Shown: positions 46,634 to 59,265 of the stretch, in pieces | Layout: the number at the start of each line of letters is the position of its first letter | How positions within the stretch are numbered: position 1 is the first letter of the stretch | Source: Alphaproteobacteria bacterium | GTDB lineage: Bacteria; Pseudomonadota; Alphaproteobacteria; Sphingomonadales; Sphingomonadaceae | Length of the DNA stretch: 64,000 nt | Direction of reading: 5' to 3' | Assembly: GCA_018823325.1 (NCBI GenBank) | Contig: JAHJIJ010000030.1 | Coordinates: 124,001-188,000, forward strand | Notes under the pieces: generated by a model | What the model saw: only the letters and a program-made list of their open reading frames with translations | What the model was told of the DNA's origin: nothing | Database searches by the model: none | Made by a program: the position numbers and the translations under genes

Positions 46634-46704
46634 GTTATCTTGAACGATGCAATGAGGAGCAGGGACTGGCCGTGGCGCCGCACATGCCTTGCTCCCCAGT
46701 CCAA

Positions 46705-47535
46705 TCATCCCGCGTAAAGGGGTGCTCCCCAGCCGCCCCACACATAGATGGAGACGAACAGGAACAACCAGACGACGTCGACGAAGTGCCAGTACCAGGC
46801 CGCCGCCTCGAAACCGAAATGCTGACGCGGCGTGAAGTGGCCCTTGTAGGCGCGCACGAGGCAGACGATCAGGAAGATCGTGCCGACCAGAACGTGGAAG
46901 CCGTGGAAGCCGGTCGCCATGTAGAAGGCCGAGCTATAGGGCGTCTCGCCGAACGGATAAGGCGCGTGCGAATATTCATAGGCTTGAACGGCGGTGAAGA
47001 CGACGCCCAGGATGATGGTGAGCCACAGGCCCTTCTTGAGGCCATCGCGGTCGCCATGAATGATCGAGTGGTGCGCCCAGGTGATCGTCGTGCCCGAGCA
47101 GAGCAGGATCAGCGTGTTGAGCAGCGGCAGCTCGAAGGGATTGAGAACCTCGATGCCCTCGGACGGGAACAGGCCGTTGATCGGCGCAAGCTGCGTCGGG
47201 AACAGGGCGAAATCGAAGAACGCCCAGAACCAGCCGACGAAGAACATGACTTCCGAGGCAATGAACAGGATCATGCCGTAGCGCAGGTGAAGCTGCACGA
47301 CCGGGGTGTGATCGCCGGCATGCGCCTCGCGAATGACATCAGCCCACCAGAAGAACATGGTCGCCAGAACGCCGGCGAGACCCAGGAAAAAGCCTGCGCC
47401 GCCCCAGTTGCCCATTTCAGCCGGGTGCATCCAGGCGATGCCGCCCATCGCCATGACCAGCGCGGACATCGCGCCCAGCAGTGGCCAGAAACTGGCAGGT
47501 AGAATATGATAATCGTGATTCTTGGCGCCGGCCAT
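46705..47535 (-). CDS. ctaE: cytochrome c oxidase subunit III
   Basis: A 276-residue seven-helix subunit of the aa3-type oxidase. Typical stretches are [39 protein letters not shown] (with the conserved Glu) and [18 protein letters not shown], ending in [20 protein letters not shown]. It follows ctaG by 41 bp. Confidence 0.96.
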   Translation of the reverse strand: MAGAKNHDYHILPASFWPLLGAMSALVMAMGGIAWMHPAEMGNWGGAGFFLGLAGVLATMFFWWADVIREAHAGDHTPVVQLHLRYGMILFIASEVMFFVGWFWAFFDFALFPTQLAPINGLFPSEGIEVLNPFELPLLNTLILLCSGTTITWAHHSIIHGDRDGLKKGLWLTIILGVVFTAVQAYEYSHAPYPFGETPYSSAFYMATGFHGFHVLVGTIFLIVCLVRAYKGHFTPRQHFGFEAAAWYWHFVDVVWLFLFVSIYVWGGWGAPLYAG

Positions 47536-47576
47536 ATGATGTTCCCCGTATCTGAGCGCTCGTTTCGCGCGTCTCT

Positions 47577-48152
47577 TTAGCTCTCGTTTTCCGGCTTCTC
47601 AACCGGATAGAATGTGTAGCTGAGCGTGATTTCCTCGACGTCATCTGCATCGGCATCGTCAAGGAACGCCTTGTCGACATAGAAGAGCACGGGCATGCGC
47701 ACTTGCTGCCCGGGCTGCAGCGTCTGCTCGGTGAAGCAGAAGCACTGAACCTTGCTGAAATACTGGCCGACATATTCGGGCGTGACGTTGAACACGGCGC
47801 GACCGGTCACCGGCTTGTCCGAGACGTTCTTGGCAATGAAAATGGCCATGGACTTACCGCCCACGCCCACGCTCACCGTGCGCTTCTCGGGATAGAATTC
47901 CCAGGGAAGACCCGCGCCGGTGTTCGAATCGAAGCGGACTGAGAGCTGCCGTCCCTGCGTCTGGATCGACACCGCCCGCTCGGCGGTGGCAGCGTCGACG
48001 CGCTGCGTGGTTCCGCCAAAGCCGGTGACCTGGCAGAACAGCCGGTAGAGCGGCACGGCGGCAAAGCCCAAGCCGAGCATGGCCACGGCCACGAGCGCGG
48101 CAAGCAGGGCCGTCTTGCGGTTGTTGGGGCGCTTTCCGGCGACTGTCGTCAT
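47577..48152 (-). CDS. ctaG: cytochrome c oxidase assembly protein CtaG/Cox11
   Basis: Delivers copper to the CuB site of subunit I. The 191-residue protein has one N-terminal helix ([32 protein letters not shown] in two parts) and a periplasmic Ig-like domain with the copper motif [16 protein letters not shown]. All expected features are present. It lies 13 bp from the small gene upstream. Confidence 0.95.
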   Translation of the reverse strand: MTTVAGKRPNNRKTALLAALVAVAMLGLGFAAVPLYRLFCQVTGFGGTTQRVDAATAERAVSIQTQGRQLSVRFDSNTGAGLPWEFYPEKRTVSVGVGGKSMAIFIAKNVSDKPVTGRAVFNVTPEYVGQYFSKVQCFCFTEQTLQPGQQVRMPVLFYVDKAFLDDADADDVEEITLSYTFYPVEKPENES

Positions 48153-48165
48153 GGCACGGCTCTCC

Positions 48166-48288
48166 TCAGGCCATTTTCGCGATGGTGATCGCGAAGAAGA
48201 GCACCACCAGAGCCGCGAGGATCATGGCCATGATCCGGGCGCGGGCGCGCTGGCGCTCCTGAACGAGTTTCTGTTCCTCAGGAGTCAT
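48166..48288 (-). CDS. 40-residue membrane protein of the cytochrome oxidase operon
   Basis: ATG 48288 overlaps the ctaB stop (ATGA), and the 40-residue product has a charged N-terminus ([18 protein letters not shown]) and one hydrophobic helix ([19 protein letters not shown]). Overlap, codon use and the position between ctaB and ctaG, where alphaproteobacteria often keep a CoxF-like small protein, support a real gene. It may be a small oxidase subunit or assembly helper; this is inferred. Confidence 0.75.
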   Translation of the reverse strand: MTPEEQKLVQERQRARARIMAMILAALVVLFFAITIAKMA

Positions 48289-49214
48289 GCTGCGAACACC
48301 CAATGGTCCACGACGACCGCGCCGAAGAGCAGGAAGAGATAAAGCACGGAATATTTGAACAGCCGCCGCTCCGGCCCCATGCGGGCGGGATCGCTTTCGC
48401 GGCGCAGTGAGACCTGCACGGCCATGGCGGCGAAGACTGCCGTCGCCAGCAGCGCGGTAACGCCGTAGATCGCACCGGTGAGCTGCAGCAAGACCGGCGC
48501 AAGCGCGGCCACGCCCATGATGCTCGTATAGCCCAGGATCTGCCGCCGTGTCGCGACCTCACCTGCCACGACCGGAAGCATCGGGATGCCGGCATTGGCA
48601 TAATCCATGCGTACGAACAGGGCGAGCGACCAGAAATGCGGCGGCGTCCAGAAGAAGATGAGCATGAACAGCGCCACGGGCAGCGCGGCGATATCGCCGG
48701 TTACCGCCGCCCAGCCGATCAGTGGCGGAAAGGCGCCGGCCGCGCCGCCGATGACGATGTTCTGCGCCGTCCGCGGCTTGAGCCAGATCGTGTAGATGAA
48801 GACGTAGAACAGGATCGAGGTGGCAAGAATGGCCGCCGCGAACCAGTTAGTCGCCACGCCCATCAGCAGCACCGAAAAGGCAGCCAGACCCACGCCGAAA
48901 TGCAGCGCCGTCTCGCGGCTCATGCGCCCGGCGGGCAGCGGCCGCCCGGCAGTGCGCTTCATCTTGGCGTCGCGATCCGCCTCATACCATTGGTTGAGTG
49001 CACCCGCCGCACCCGCGCCAAGCGCGATGCAGAGGATGGCGGTGAAGGCCAGCACGAGCGGCAATTCGCCAGGCGCGACCAGCAGGCCGCACAGGCCCGT
49101 GAACACGACCAGCGTGAGCACACGCGGCTTGGTGAGCGCGAGCAGATCGCGCCAGTCCGCCGGCAGGGGAACTGCCGATGCGCCGGGCTGGACCGGTTGC
49201 GGTCCGCTACCCAT
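48285..49214 (-). CDS. ctaB: haem O synthase (protohaem IX farnesyltransferase)
   Basis: A UbiA-type prenyltransferase of about 309 residues that farnesylates haem b. It has [19 protein letters not shown], the first Asp motif [19 protein letters not shown] and the second region [27 protein letters not shown] in parts. ATG 49214 is preferred; an ATG at 49256 is in frame. It lies between ctaD and the 40-residue gene in the oxidase operon. Confidence 0.95.
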   Translation of the reverse strand: MGSGPQPVQPGASAVPLPADWRDLLALTKPRVLTLVVFTGLCGLLVAPGELPLVLAFTAILCIALGAGAAGALNQWYEADRDAKMKRTAGRPLPAGRMSRETALHFGVGLAAFSVLLMGVATNWFAAAILATSILFYVFIYTIWLKPRTAQNIVIGGAAGAFPPLIGWAAVTGDIAALPVALFMLIFFWTPPHFWSLALFVRMDYANAGIPMLPVVAGEVATRRQILGYTSIMGVAALAPVLLQLTGAIYGVTALLATAVFAAMAVQVSLRRESDPARMGPERRLFKYSVLYLFLLFGAVVVDHWVFAA

Positions 49215-49370
49215 GATCGATGCCTTGCTCGCCAAAACCTGTGACCTTGCCTTCAATTCAACTCGTCATTTCATATCGCAAGCGGGAGCGCTTGCGCGCC
49301 CCCGATCGCCATCTGCATGTCCGAGCCGGCGTTCCCCCGCCGACGGCTCACGGGCGAGGCCCGCTGCCGA

Positions 49371-52108
<2,738 letters not shown>

Positions 52109-52298
52109 GCGGTCGACCTGCCTTCAATTTCAGGCCGCTAGCGAAAGACATCGACGGCGGCCCCCCTCATTGATCTTGCGGTCCCTATACGCAGGCAACC
52201 CCCTTGCCTCAAGCGCTGAAATTGCCCCGATGCAAGCCGTTGATTGTCGGCCCGTCCACCGCTATCTGCCGCGCTCGACACAACAGGTCAGGGAAGAC

Positions 52299-52877
52299 AT
52301 GACAGAATCCGAGGTGCTCGCCGAATTTCGAGCCTGCGACGCGCTCCTTCAGGGGCATTTCGTGCTTTCTTCGGGCAAGCACAGCGCCAACTATCTGCAG
52401 TGCGCACGCGTGCTGATGAACCCGGAGCGGGCGGGCCGGATCGCGATCGCGCTGGTGCAAAAGCTGCCGCGCGACATCCGCTCGGCGATCGACGTCGTCG
52501 TCTCGCCCGCCATGGGCGGCATCATCATCGGCCATGAGATGGGCCGTGCACTCGGCTGCGACGCCCTGTTCCTCGAGCGGCCTCAGGGCACATTCCTCTT
52601 CCGGCGCGGCTTTGCCCTCACACCGGGCCAGAAAGTGCTGATGGTCGAAGACGTGGTGACCACCGGCCTGTCCTCGCGCCAGGCGATGGAAGCGGTCCGC
52701 GCCGAGGGCGGCGACGTGATTGCCGAAGCCGCCGTGGTGGACCGTTCCGCCGGCGAGGCCGATCTGGGCGTGCCCTTCTTCCCGCTCGTGAGCCTCAACT
52801 TCCCTGTCTATGATGCCGACGATCTGCCGCCGGAGCTGGCCGCGATCCCGGCCACGAAGCCGGGCAGCCGGGCATGA
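52299..52877 (+). CDS. pyrE: orotate phosphoribosyltransferase
   Basis: A 192-residue enzyme of pyrimidine synthesis. [15 protein letters not shown] is the substrate loop and [17 protein letters not shown] is the PRPP-binding motif. ATG 52299 follows GGGAAG. It heads the operon pyrE-pdxJ-acpS-lepB, in which each gene overlaps the next by 4 bp. The 190 bp up to the divergent ctaC carry both promoters. Confidence 0.95.
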   Translation: MTESEVLAEFRACDALLQGHFVLSSGKHSANYLQCARVLMNPERAGRIAIALVQKLPRDIRSAIDVVVSPAMGGIIIGHEMGRALGCDALFLERPQGTFLFRRGFALTPGQKVLMVEDVVTTGLSSRQAMEAVRAEGGDVIAEAAVVDRSAGEADLGVPFFPLVSLNFPVYDADDLPPELAAIPATKPGSRA

Positions 52878-53632
52878 CCGCAAGCGCGGATCGCGGCGGC
52901 CGCCATCTGCGCCTGGGCGTCAACATCGATCATGTGGCGACCATCCGCAATGCGCGCGGCACGTCCTACCCCGATCCCGTCCGCGCCGCGCTGCTGGCGC
53001 AGGAAGCAGGCGCGGACGGCATCACCGCGCATCTGCGCGAGGACCGTCGGCACATTACCGATGAGGACATTGCGCGCCTCGCGGACGAGTTGGAAATCCC
53101 ATTCAACTTCGAGATGGCCGCAACCCAGGAAATGCTGGAGATCGCGCTGCGTCACAAGCCGCATGCCGTCTGCCTCGTCCCCGAGCGGCGCGAGGAGCGC
53201 ACGACCGAGGGCGGGCTCGATGCGGCCGGGCTGCACAATCATCTGGCGCCAATGGTCGACCGGCTCGGCGAAGCCGGCTGCCGCGTATCCCTGTTCATCG
53301 AGGCCAATCCACGCCAGATCGAGGCGGCGCTTCGGCTGAAGGTGCCGGTCGTCGAGCTGCACACGGGTAAATATTGCGAAGTGGAAGGCGCCGAGCAGGC
53401 CGCCGAACTGCGCCGCATCACGGACATGGCTGCCCTTGCCGCCAAAAACGGCATCGAACCCCATGCGGGGCACGGCCTCACCTATGAGAATGTCGCACCC
53501 GTCGCCGCGATCCCGCAGGTTGCCGAGCTCAACATCGGCCACTTCCTGATCGGCGAGGCCATCTTCCTCGGCCTCAAGGACAGCGTGGCGCATATGCGCC
53601 GGCTGATGGACGAGGCACGCGGCGTCGCATGA
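52874..53632 (+). CDS. pdxJ: pyridoxine 5'-phosphate synthase
   Basis: The final ring-closing step of de novo vitamin B6 synthesis. 252 residues, with [50 protein letters not shown] and [15 protein letters not shown], all conserved. ATGA overlap with pyrE upstream and acpS downstream. Confidence 0.96.
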   Translation: MTASADRGGRHLRLGVNIDHVATIRNARGTSYPDPVRAALLAQEAGADGITAHLREDRRHITDEDIARLADELEIPFNFEMAATQEMLEIALRHKPHAVCLVPERREERTTEGGLDAAGLHNHLAPMVDRLGEAGCRVSLFIEANPRQIEAALRLKVPVVELHTGKYCEVEGAEQAAELRRITDMAALAAKNGIEPHAGHGLTYENVAPVAAIPQVAELNIGHFLIGEAIFLGLKDSVAHMRRLMDEARGVA

Positions 53633-54030
53633 TCATCGGCCTGGGTTCGGATCTCTGCAATATCGAGCGAATCCAGAACTCACTGGACCGGTTCGGCGAG
53701 CGATTCGAGCAGCGGGTGTTCACTGATCATGAGATCGCGAAGGCCAATCGGCGTCCATTCACCAAGGCCGGCACGCTCGCCAAGCGCTTCGCCGCCAAGG
53801 AAGCGTTCAGCAAGGCGGTGGGCACCGGATTCAAGGCCGGCGTGTTCATGAAGGACATCGGCGTGGTCAATCTCCCCTCTGGCGCGCCCACGCTTGCCCT
53901 GTCCGGTGGGGCAAAGGCGCGACTGGATGCCTTGACCCCGCCCGGCGCCAGCCTATTTGTTCACCTGACATTGACCGACGATCATCCCTGGGCGCAGGCG
54001 TTCGTCATTCTGGAGGCGCGCTTTCCGTGA
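53629..54030 (+). CDS. acpS: holo-[acyl-carrier-protein] synthase
   Basis: A 133-residue phosphopantetheinyl transferase. [15 protein letters not shown] carries the Mg-binding Asp and [17 protein letters not shown] the catalytic Glu-Lys. It loads the 4'-phosphopantetheine arm onto ACP. ATGA overlap with pdxJ and GTGA overlap with lepB. Confidence 0.95.
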   Translation: MIIGLGSDLCNIERIQNSLDRFGERFEQRVFTDHEIAKANRRPFTKAGTLAKRFAAKEAFSKAVGTGFKAGVFMKDIGVVNLPSGAPTLALSGGAKARLDALTPPGASLFVHLTLTDDHPWAQAFVILEARFP

Positions 54031-54965
54031 CGGATGAGGCATCGATCAAGGCGCGTGAGGCGCGGCGGAAAAGCGCGTCGAAGGGCACTGACTGGGTCGG
54101 CGAGATCAAGAGCATTGCGGTGCTGCTGCTCGCCGTGCTGGCTTTCCACAGCTTCGTCGCCAAGCCCTTCTACATCCCGTCCGAGTCGATGATGCCGACG
54201 ATGCTGGTCGGGGATCGGCTGATCGTGTCCAAATATGCTTATGGCTGGTCCTATGTTTCGCCGACCATTCCCAATCCGGCGGCGATCGTGCGCACCACCC
54301 TGCTCGGCGGCCCGCCCGAGCCGTGGGGCGTCACTCTGCCCTTCATGAACGGCCGCGTCTGGGGCGAAATGCCGGAACGCGGCGATATCGTCATCGTCAC
54401 GCCGCTGCACAGCAATGAAGACTATATCAAGCGCGTCATCGGCCTGCCCGGCGACCTGCTGGAAGTGCGCGATGGCGTGGTGATCCTCAATGGCAAGCCG
54501 GTGAAGCAGGAGGCCCTGCCCGCGCAGCGCATGCCGGTGGACCAGAACAGCCGCTGCGATCCGCGCCAGTTCCCCGGTGCGCTGGAAACGCAGGCCGATG
54601 GCACGCAGGTCTGTGTGCTGCCCGTGCTGCGCGAGACGCTGCCCAACGGGCGCAGCTACACCATCGTCGACATGGGCGCGCGGGAGAGCGACTGGTACGG
54701 CCCCGAGCGCATCCCCGCCGGCCACGTCTTCCTGATGGGCGACAATCGCGACAACAGCGCAGACAGCCGCGTCTCCTCCGCCATGCAGGGCCTCGGCGGC
54801 CCGGTGCCTTGGGAATCGCTGGGCGGCCGCGCGGAATTCATCACCTTCTCTCTCGACGGCTCGACAAAGCTCAACCCGGCGACCTGGCTCAGCAGCTTCC
54901 GCAGCGGCCGCGCGGGGATGTCACTGCATCCGGATGAGGATGGGGCTGCGGCTGCCGGGGAGTGA
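54027..54965 (+). CDS. lepB: signal peptidase I
   Basis: A 312-residue inner-membrane peptidase that cleaves Sec and Tat signal peptides. GTG 54027 overlaps the acpS stop. One N-terminal helix ([16 protein letters not shown]) precedes the catalytic Ser54 in PSESMMPTM and Lys135 in [11 protein letters not shown]; the SPase box [17 protein letters not shown] is intact. rnc and era, which often follow lepB in related genomes, are not present here. Confidence 0.95.
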   Translation: MTDEASIKAREARRKSASKGTDWVGEIKSIAVLLLAVLAFHSFVAKPFYIPSESMMPTMLVGDRLIVSKYAYGWSYVSPTIPNPAAIVRTTLLGGPPEPWGVTLPFMNGRVWGEMPERGDIVIVTPLHSNEDYIKRVIGLPGDLLEVRDGVVILNGKPVKQEALPAQRMPVDQNSRCDPRQFPGALETQADGTQVCVLPVLRETLPNGRSYTIVDMGARESDWYGPERIPAGHVFLMGDNRDNSADSRVSSAMQGLGGPVPWESLGGRAEFITFSLDGSTKLNPATWLSSFRSGRAGMSLHPDEDGAAAAGE

Positions 54966-55044
54966 GCTGGGTGGTAGCGTCGCGCTTGGATAGTCGAAAT
55001 GCGACGACATTGCACATTCGGGGCAACCCAGGCGCTAGTCCCGC

Positions 55045-55497
55045 TTATTTCGGCGGCATTGGGTCCCCTTCCGTCATCATGCCTATAGCACGAACAATTT
55101 CGGGTCGAGCTACGTCAGAGATCGCGTGCAGGAAGATGCCGGTCAGCATCCATCGGAAGCGCGCGTTCTTGCGTGCCTCGGCCAACACTCTGGCCAGAAT
55201 ATCCTGATCTGGCTTTCGAAGAATATCTTCCAACGGCCCTGCTGCGACTAGAAAAAGAAAGTCTGGTTCGTCGTACATTGAGGCGCACAACGCGACCAAG
55301 GCTAATCCCAGGTCGGGATCGTCGTAGGTGAAATGGAATGCCTCGATGTCATCGATATGGCCGGCCAGAAAGGCTTCCTTCGCCTTTCCGTAGGTTCGAT
55401 AATATTCATGGTATACCGCGACTTTCCTGCGAAGTTCCTCGGCGTCTGGCCTCGCATCGGCGCGCATAAGCTCATCTCGATAGCTTTTGCCTGTCAT
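55045..55497 (-). CDS. DUF6869-like protein
   Basis: A 150-residue cytosolic protein, mostly helical. DPDLGLALVALCASMYDEPDFLFLVAAGPLEDIL and ARVLAEARKNARFRWMLTGIFL in blocks match my memory of the DUF6869 domain, a family of unknown function found scattered in accessory regions. It has lower GC than its neighbours and is flanked by REP-type repeats, so it may be acquired. Confidence 0.6.
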   Translation of the reverse strand: MTGKSYRDELMRADARPDAEELRRKVAVYHEYYRTYGKAKEAFLAGHIDDIEAFHFTYDDPDLGLALVALCASMYDEPDFLFLVAAGPLEDILRKPDQDILARVLAEARKNARFRWMLTGIFLHAISDVARPEIVRAIGMMTEGDPMPPK

Positions 55498-55579
55498 GTG
55501 ATCCCCTATTTATCAGCTGCGATACGCGATGAAAGTGAACGACCGCTTTTCACAGCAAATCAGCCCTTGCCCAACCACC

Positions 55580-55668
55580 GTTCGCCCTGAACTCGTCGAA
55601 AGGCCGTCCTTCTTTTGCCTAAACTCCAAAGAAGAAGGACGGGGCTTCGACAAGCTCAGCCCGAACGG
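55580..55668. repeat. REP-type imperfect inverted repeat
   Basis: The arms 55580-55616 and 55628-55668 contain CGTCCTTCTTT/AAGAAGGACG and the flanking pair TCGTCGAAAGGCC/GGGCTTCGACAAG. The GTTCGGGCTGAGCTTGTCGA-type sequence on the opposite strand is a very common sphingomonad dispersed repeat. Confidence 0.75.
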
Positions 55669-55743
55669 AGGAGGCTAGTGAGCGACCGCGCTCCACACAT
55701 ATGACGCAGTCTGCTTGACGCAGTTCGTTGCCTCCACCCACTC

Positions 55744-55900
55744 CGTCACCCCGGGCTTTGACCCGGGGTCCAGCTGACCTTGTTGCGCAGATCGGCTTGG
55801 CGAGGTTTTTGTATGAAACCGTAGCAGCCGGCAGATCCACAGTGTGATCAAAGGTGGGCTGGAAAGAAAAGCTGGACCCCGGGTCAAAGCCCGGGTGACG
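55744..55900. repeat. paired 30-bp inverted repeat (second REP family)
   Basis: Arms at 55744-55774 and 55871-55900 are near-perfect complements around a 96-nt spacer; the left arm starts CGTCACCCCGGGCTTTGACC. Each arm is also self-complementary (CCCCGGGCTTTGACCCGGGG). The 850 bp from 55498 to 56351 hold these repeats and no convincing gene; 55905-56350 shows nothing recognisable. Confidence 0.8.
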
Positions 55901-56351
55901 TAGGAGGTTTATGCGAACGAATAGCAACGAGGCACGCCTCCTCCGGGGCGATGGCTCAACTTGACAGTCCCACCCCGATCAGGCGCTGTCCTACCTATCC
56001 CCAAAAATGGCATGACCTCACACGGCCCCAACACCGCCGCTCTTTGACATCGCCGGAATATTCATAGGATATCAGTATATTAGCTGATTGCAGCGAGCAC
56101 TTTTGCGACTTCTCCATGCGCCATATGCGCGAAGTTCGAGAAGTTCCGTGCCAGAAATGGCTAAATTCCCGGCTTTCCTGTCGTCGGAAACGCACCAGAT
56201 TGCGCATCGAAACCAAGCAATTCGGGGTCCTGCTGCCGGAATCCGACAAAGGCGCGCAAACCGCACTCGATACAGCGCGCATCCACAACGCACGCGTGAT
56301 TCGCTAATCGAACGGGAGGCGGGCGCACTCATCGGCGCGCCCGGGGCCGCA

Positions 56352-56909
56352 TTACTGCTGCGGCATCTCCGGGGCACCCTGGGGCATGCCTTCGGGGGCG
56401 CCGCCCTGCTGCTGCATCATCTGCTGGAGCTGCATCATCTGCTGCGCTTCCATCACCTCGGCGCGCGACTTGAACTCGAGCAGGTTGATGTCGAACTGGA
56501 GCGGCGTGTTCGGCGGGATGACGCCGCCCTGCGGAGGGCTGTCGCCATAGGCCAGTTCAGCGGGAATCCAGGCGCGCAGGCTGCCGCCGCGCTTGAGCAG
56601 GGTCACGGCCTCGGCAAAGCCGGGCACCAGCGACTGCAGCTCCATGGGGGCGCCTTCATTCTCGTCGAACACGGTGCCATCGGGCAGCGTGCCCTTATAG
56701 GCGACGAGCGCGAAATCGTCGCGTGTGGGGCTCTCGCCCGTACCTTCCGCGATCATCTGGTAGCGCAAGCCGCTGGCCGTCTGGCCGAACTGGCGGCTGC
56801 CGGCCCAAGCGAGGACAGCGGCAATGGCCAGCACCAGCACGACCGCAAGCCACAATCGACGAACCGAACCGCGCCGGATAGGCTGCAAGGGAACCGCCGT
56901 GACGGACAT
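56352..56909 (-). CDS. membrane-anchored FKBP-type peptidyl-prolyl isomerase
   Basis: A 185-residue protein with an N-terminal anchor (RRLWLAVVLVLAIAAVLAWAG) and an FKBP domain (ALVAYKGTLPDGTVFDENEG, LVPGFAEAVTLLKRGGSLRAWIPAELAYGD, LQFDINLLEF). The C-terminal tail is rich in Gln and Met (about 35 residues) and probably unstructured. It likely works in the periplasm. It follows rpsU on the same strand with a small hairpin between. Confidence 0.9.
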   Translation of the reverse strand: MSVTAVPLQPIRRGSVRRLWLAVVLVLAIAAVLAWAGSRQFGQTASGLRYQMIAEGTGESPTRDDFALVAYKGTLPDGTVFDENEGAPMELQSLVPGFAEAVTLLKRGGSLRAWIPAELAYGDSPPQGGVIPPNTPLQFDINLLEFKSRAEVMEAQQMMQLQQMMQQQGGAPEGMPQGAPEMPQQ

Positions 56910-56976
56910 GGGCCGTGCCTCTTTTTTCCAGAAATCGAAGAATCGTCAGGGCCGCAAGCGCAGCCCTGAATGCACC

Positions 56977-57183
56977 TTAACGGGCGCCGTCGCGCTCTGC
57001 GCGCTTGCGCTCCAGCTTACGGGCGCGACGGATGGCAGCTGCCTTCTCGCGCGCACGCTTCTCGGAGGGCTTCTCATAGTGACGACGGAGCTTCATCTCG
57101 CGATAAACGCCCTCACGCTGCAGCTTCTTCTTGAGCGCCCGCAGCGCCTGGTCGACGTTGTTGTCGCGCACGATGATTTGCAT
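56977..57183 (-). CDS. rpsU: 30S ribosomal protein S21
   Basis: A 68-residue basic protein of the small subunit, needed for translation initiation. [20 protein letters not shown] and the C-terminal [14 protein letters not shown] are typical of alphaproteobacterial bS21. A hairpin CAGGGC...GCCCTG at 56947-56968 may terminate its transcript. Confidence 0.96.
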   Translation of the reverse strand: MQIIVRDNNVDQALRALKKKLQREGVYREMKLRRHYEKPSEKRAREKAAAIRRARKLERKRAERDGAR

Positions 57184-57315
57184 AAGCTCGTCAGTCTCCA
57201 ATTCTATCGCTTGTCCGCAAGGGCCGGAGCGGCCTCCGGACGCGGTATCAATCTGCCTAAAATAACATACGCCGCGACAATCTGCCACGGCGGAACGGGC
57301 TGCCTTTATCAGGGA

Positions 57316-57344
57316 GGCCTTACCGGATCAAGACCGGAAAGGCC
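57316..57344. terminator. hairpin between the nucleotidase 3' end and rpsU
   Basis: GGCCTTACCGG and CCGGAAAGGCC pair over 11 bp with one mismatch and a 7-nt loop. It lies 16 bp beyond the stop of the minus-strand nucleotidase gene. No U-tract follows, so it is a 3'-end hairpin at best. Confidence 0.4.
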
Positions 57345-57359
57345 GGAAAAAGGCTGCAA

Positions 57360-59093
57360 TCATTGCGGTGTGACATTGCGGATGCGGTCCAGAGCGGACG
57401 GATCGCGACCTGATTCGCTGGCTATATACGCCTCCAGCGCTTCAACATCCACCGGCCCTTCGGCCAGCACGGGTGCCGGCGCGAACAGGCGCAGCCCGTC
57501 CCCGCCCTGCGCAATGAAGTTGTTCATGGCGACCCGGTAGATGCCTTCATCCATGAGCGGGGCGCCGTTCAACATGATGTCGAAGACCCGCTCCCCTGCT
57601 GGCCGACTGGCATCATAACTATAGCCGAACCCGCTCGAAACACTGAGGATCGACGGCCGGGCGCCGCGCGTGAACTGCTGTTCCAGCGCTGCACGGATCT
57701 GCGCCCCGGTGAGTTGCTTGACCAGCACGACATTGCCGAAGGGCTGGGCCGAATAGAGATCGCCGAAGCGGACGGCGCCATCAGGCAAGGGGGTGATGGG
57801 CGAGCGCAGGCCGCCGGGATTCATCAAGGCAAGCTGCGCCCCGCCCCGCTCCGGCGCGCGCGTGGCAGCCAGTTGCGCATCGGCAATGAAATTGCCCAGC
57901 GTGCTCTGGCCGCTCGCATCGGCGACCGGGGTGAGCGGTCCACCAAGCTTGCCAACGACTCGGTCGCTCACTTCCGCCGCGGCCGCCCGGTAGCGCGCGA
58001 CGAGATCGGCAAGCTCGGGTTGCGCGGCAGGCGCATCCCGCGACTGCGCGACGAGAACATTCTCGGCCCGCTTGTCGACCAGCTTGCGCGCGGCGACATC
58101 ATAATCGAGCGTGATGCGCGTAATCTGCGTGCCGTACTGCCCAGCGCTCGTCGCGAGGAAGGGCCGGCCCGGATCGACAGCACCGTAGCGGCAGACATAG
58201 GCCTGATGGGTATGGCCAGAGATGACCAGATCGAAGGCCGGATCCAGCCGGGACATGATCTCCGGCAACGGGCCGGACAACGAGCCGCAATCGCCGGGAT
58301 CACCCTCGCCGCTGGCATAGCCGCCTTCATGGATCAGCAGCACCAGAATGTCCGCGCCCGCCTGACGGAGCGCAGGAACATAGGCATTGGCTGCCTTGGC
58401 TTCATCGAGGAAGCGCAGATTGGCGACCCCGCTCGGCGCGACGATATCCGGCGTGCCTTCCAGCGTGACGCCAACGAAGCCGACCGTCACCGTCCCGCCG
58501 CCGAGCGAGAAGCGCTTGAGACCATAAGCGGGAAACAAGGTACTGCCATCGGCCTGCTGCACATTGGCAGCCAGAAAGCCGAAGCTGGCGCCGGGGAAGT
58601 CCGGTATGACCTGACAGGGCGCGAGCTTGGTGAACTTCTCGCAGCCGCCCGACTGGATACGCCGCAACTCATCGGGTCCGCGATCGAACTCGTGATTGCC
58701 GACCGAATTGAAGTCGACCGCAACCTTGTTCATCACGCGGATGGTCGGCTCATCGAGGAAATGGCCGGAAATGAGCGGCGAGGCGCTGATCATATCCCCG
58801 GCGGAAACCACAGCGCTGTTGGGATTTTCGGCCCGCAGGCGCTCGATCGCCTGGGCGAAATGAATCGCACCGCCGGCCGCCAGGCGCGGCGCATCAGCCG
58901 GAGAACCGGGCGGGAGGACGCTCTGCCCCACCTCGTCGATATGGCCGTGGAAATCGTTGAACGCGATGATCTGGAGCCTCGCGACGGCGCTAGGTGCTGG
59001 AACCGCAGGCCGCTCAACGGATTGCGCGCAGGCACCGAGCAGGAGCAGGCCAAGCGGGAGGCCAGCGCGGATCATCGGGGGAATTGGCATCAT
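57360..59093 (-). CDS. lipoprotein 5'-nucleotidase / UDP-sugar hydrolase (UshA family)
   Basis: A 577-residue metallophosphoesterase anchored by a lipobox (LLLLGAC, Cys22). Metal motifs are AFNDFHGHID, SAGDMISASP, VGNHEFDRG and VISGHTHQAY. The C-terminal 5'-nucleotidase domain shows NFIADAQLAATR and MNPGGLRSPI with SSGFGYSYDASRP. It dephosphorylates nucleotides in the periplasm or at the surface for scavenging. It is divergent from the class II aldolase gene. No Pho box is visible upstream. Confidence 0.92.
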   Translation of the reverse strand: MMPIPPMIRAGLPLGLLLLGACAQSVERPAVPAPSAVARLQIIAFNDFHGHIDEVGQSVLPPGSPADAPRLAAGGAIHFAQAIERLRAENPNSAVVSAGDMISASPLISGHFLDEPTIRVMNKVAVDFNSVGNHEFDRGPDELRRIQSGGCEKFTKLAPCQVIPDFPGASFGFLAANVQQADGSTLFPAYGLKRFSLGGGTVTVGFVGVTLEGTPDIVAPSGVANLRFLDEAKAANAYVPALRQAGADILVLLIHEGGYASGEGDPGDCGSLSGPLPEIMSRLDPAFDLVISGHTHQAYVCRYGAVDPGRPFLATSAGQYGTQITRITLDYDVAARKLVDKRAENVLVAQSRDAPAAQPELADLVARYRAAAAEVSDRVVGKLGGPLTPVADASGQSTLGNFIADAQLAATRAPERGGAQLALMNPGGLRSPITPLPDGAVRFGDLYSAQPFGNVVLVKQLTGAQIRAALEQQFTRGARPSILSVSSGFGYSYDASRPAGERVFDIMLNGAPLMDEGIYRVAMNNFIAQGGDGLRLFAPAPVLAEGPVDVEALEAYIASESGRDPSALDRIRNVTPQ

Positions 59094-59265
59094 CGATTGT
59101 CCATGTCTCGCGAGAAGCAGGGGGCCGGTTAACAGAAATTTCGGGTCATCGCGGTGACAGCGACACTATCCGCCGCCTTTCCCTCGACAATCCGCCCTCT
59201 CCCGAGCATCATCCAGACCATCGCCCAACGAGACCCCGGAGGGTCCGGCGCAAGGAGAGAGGATC

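Noticed and set aside
55619..56288. Several open frames in the repeat-rich region after lepB
   Set aside because: They run through REP palindromes and show no conserved pattern.
57714..59132. Plus-strand open frame of 472 codons over the nucleotidase gene
   Set aside because: Antisense shadow; the nucleotidase has all metal motifs.
59094..59265. Search for a Pho box upstream of the 5'-nucleotidase
   Set aside because: Only a single GTGACAG-like half-site is seen; no paired 11-bp repeat.
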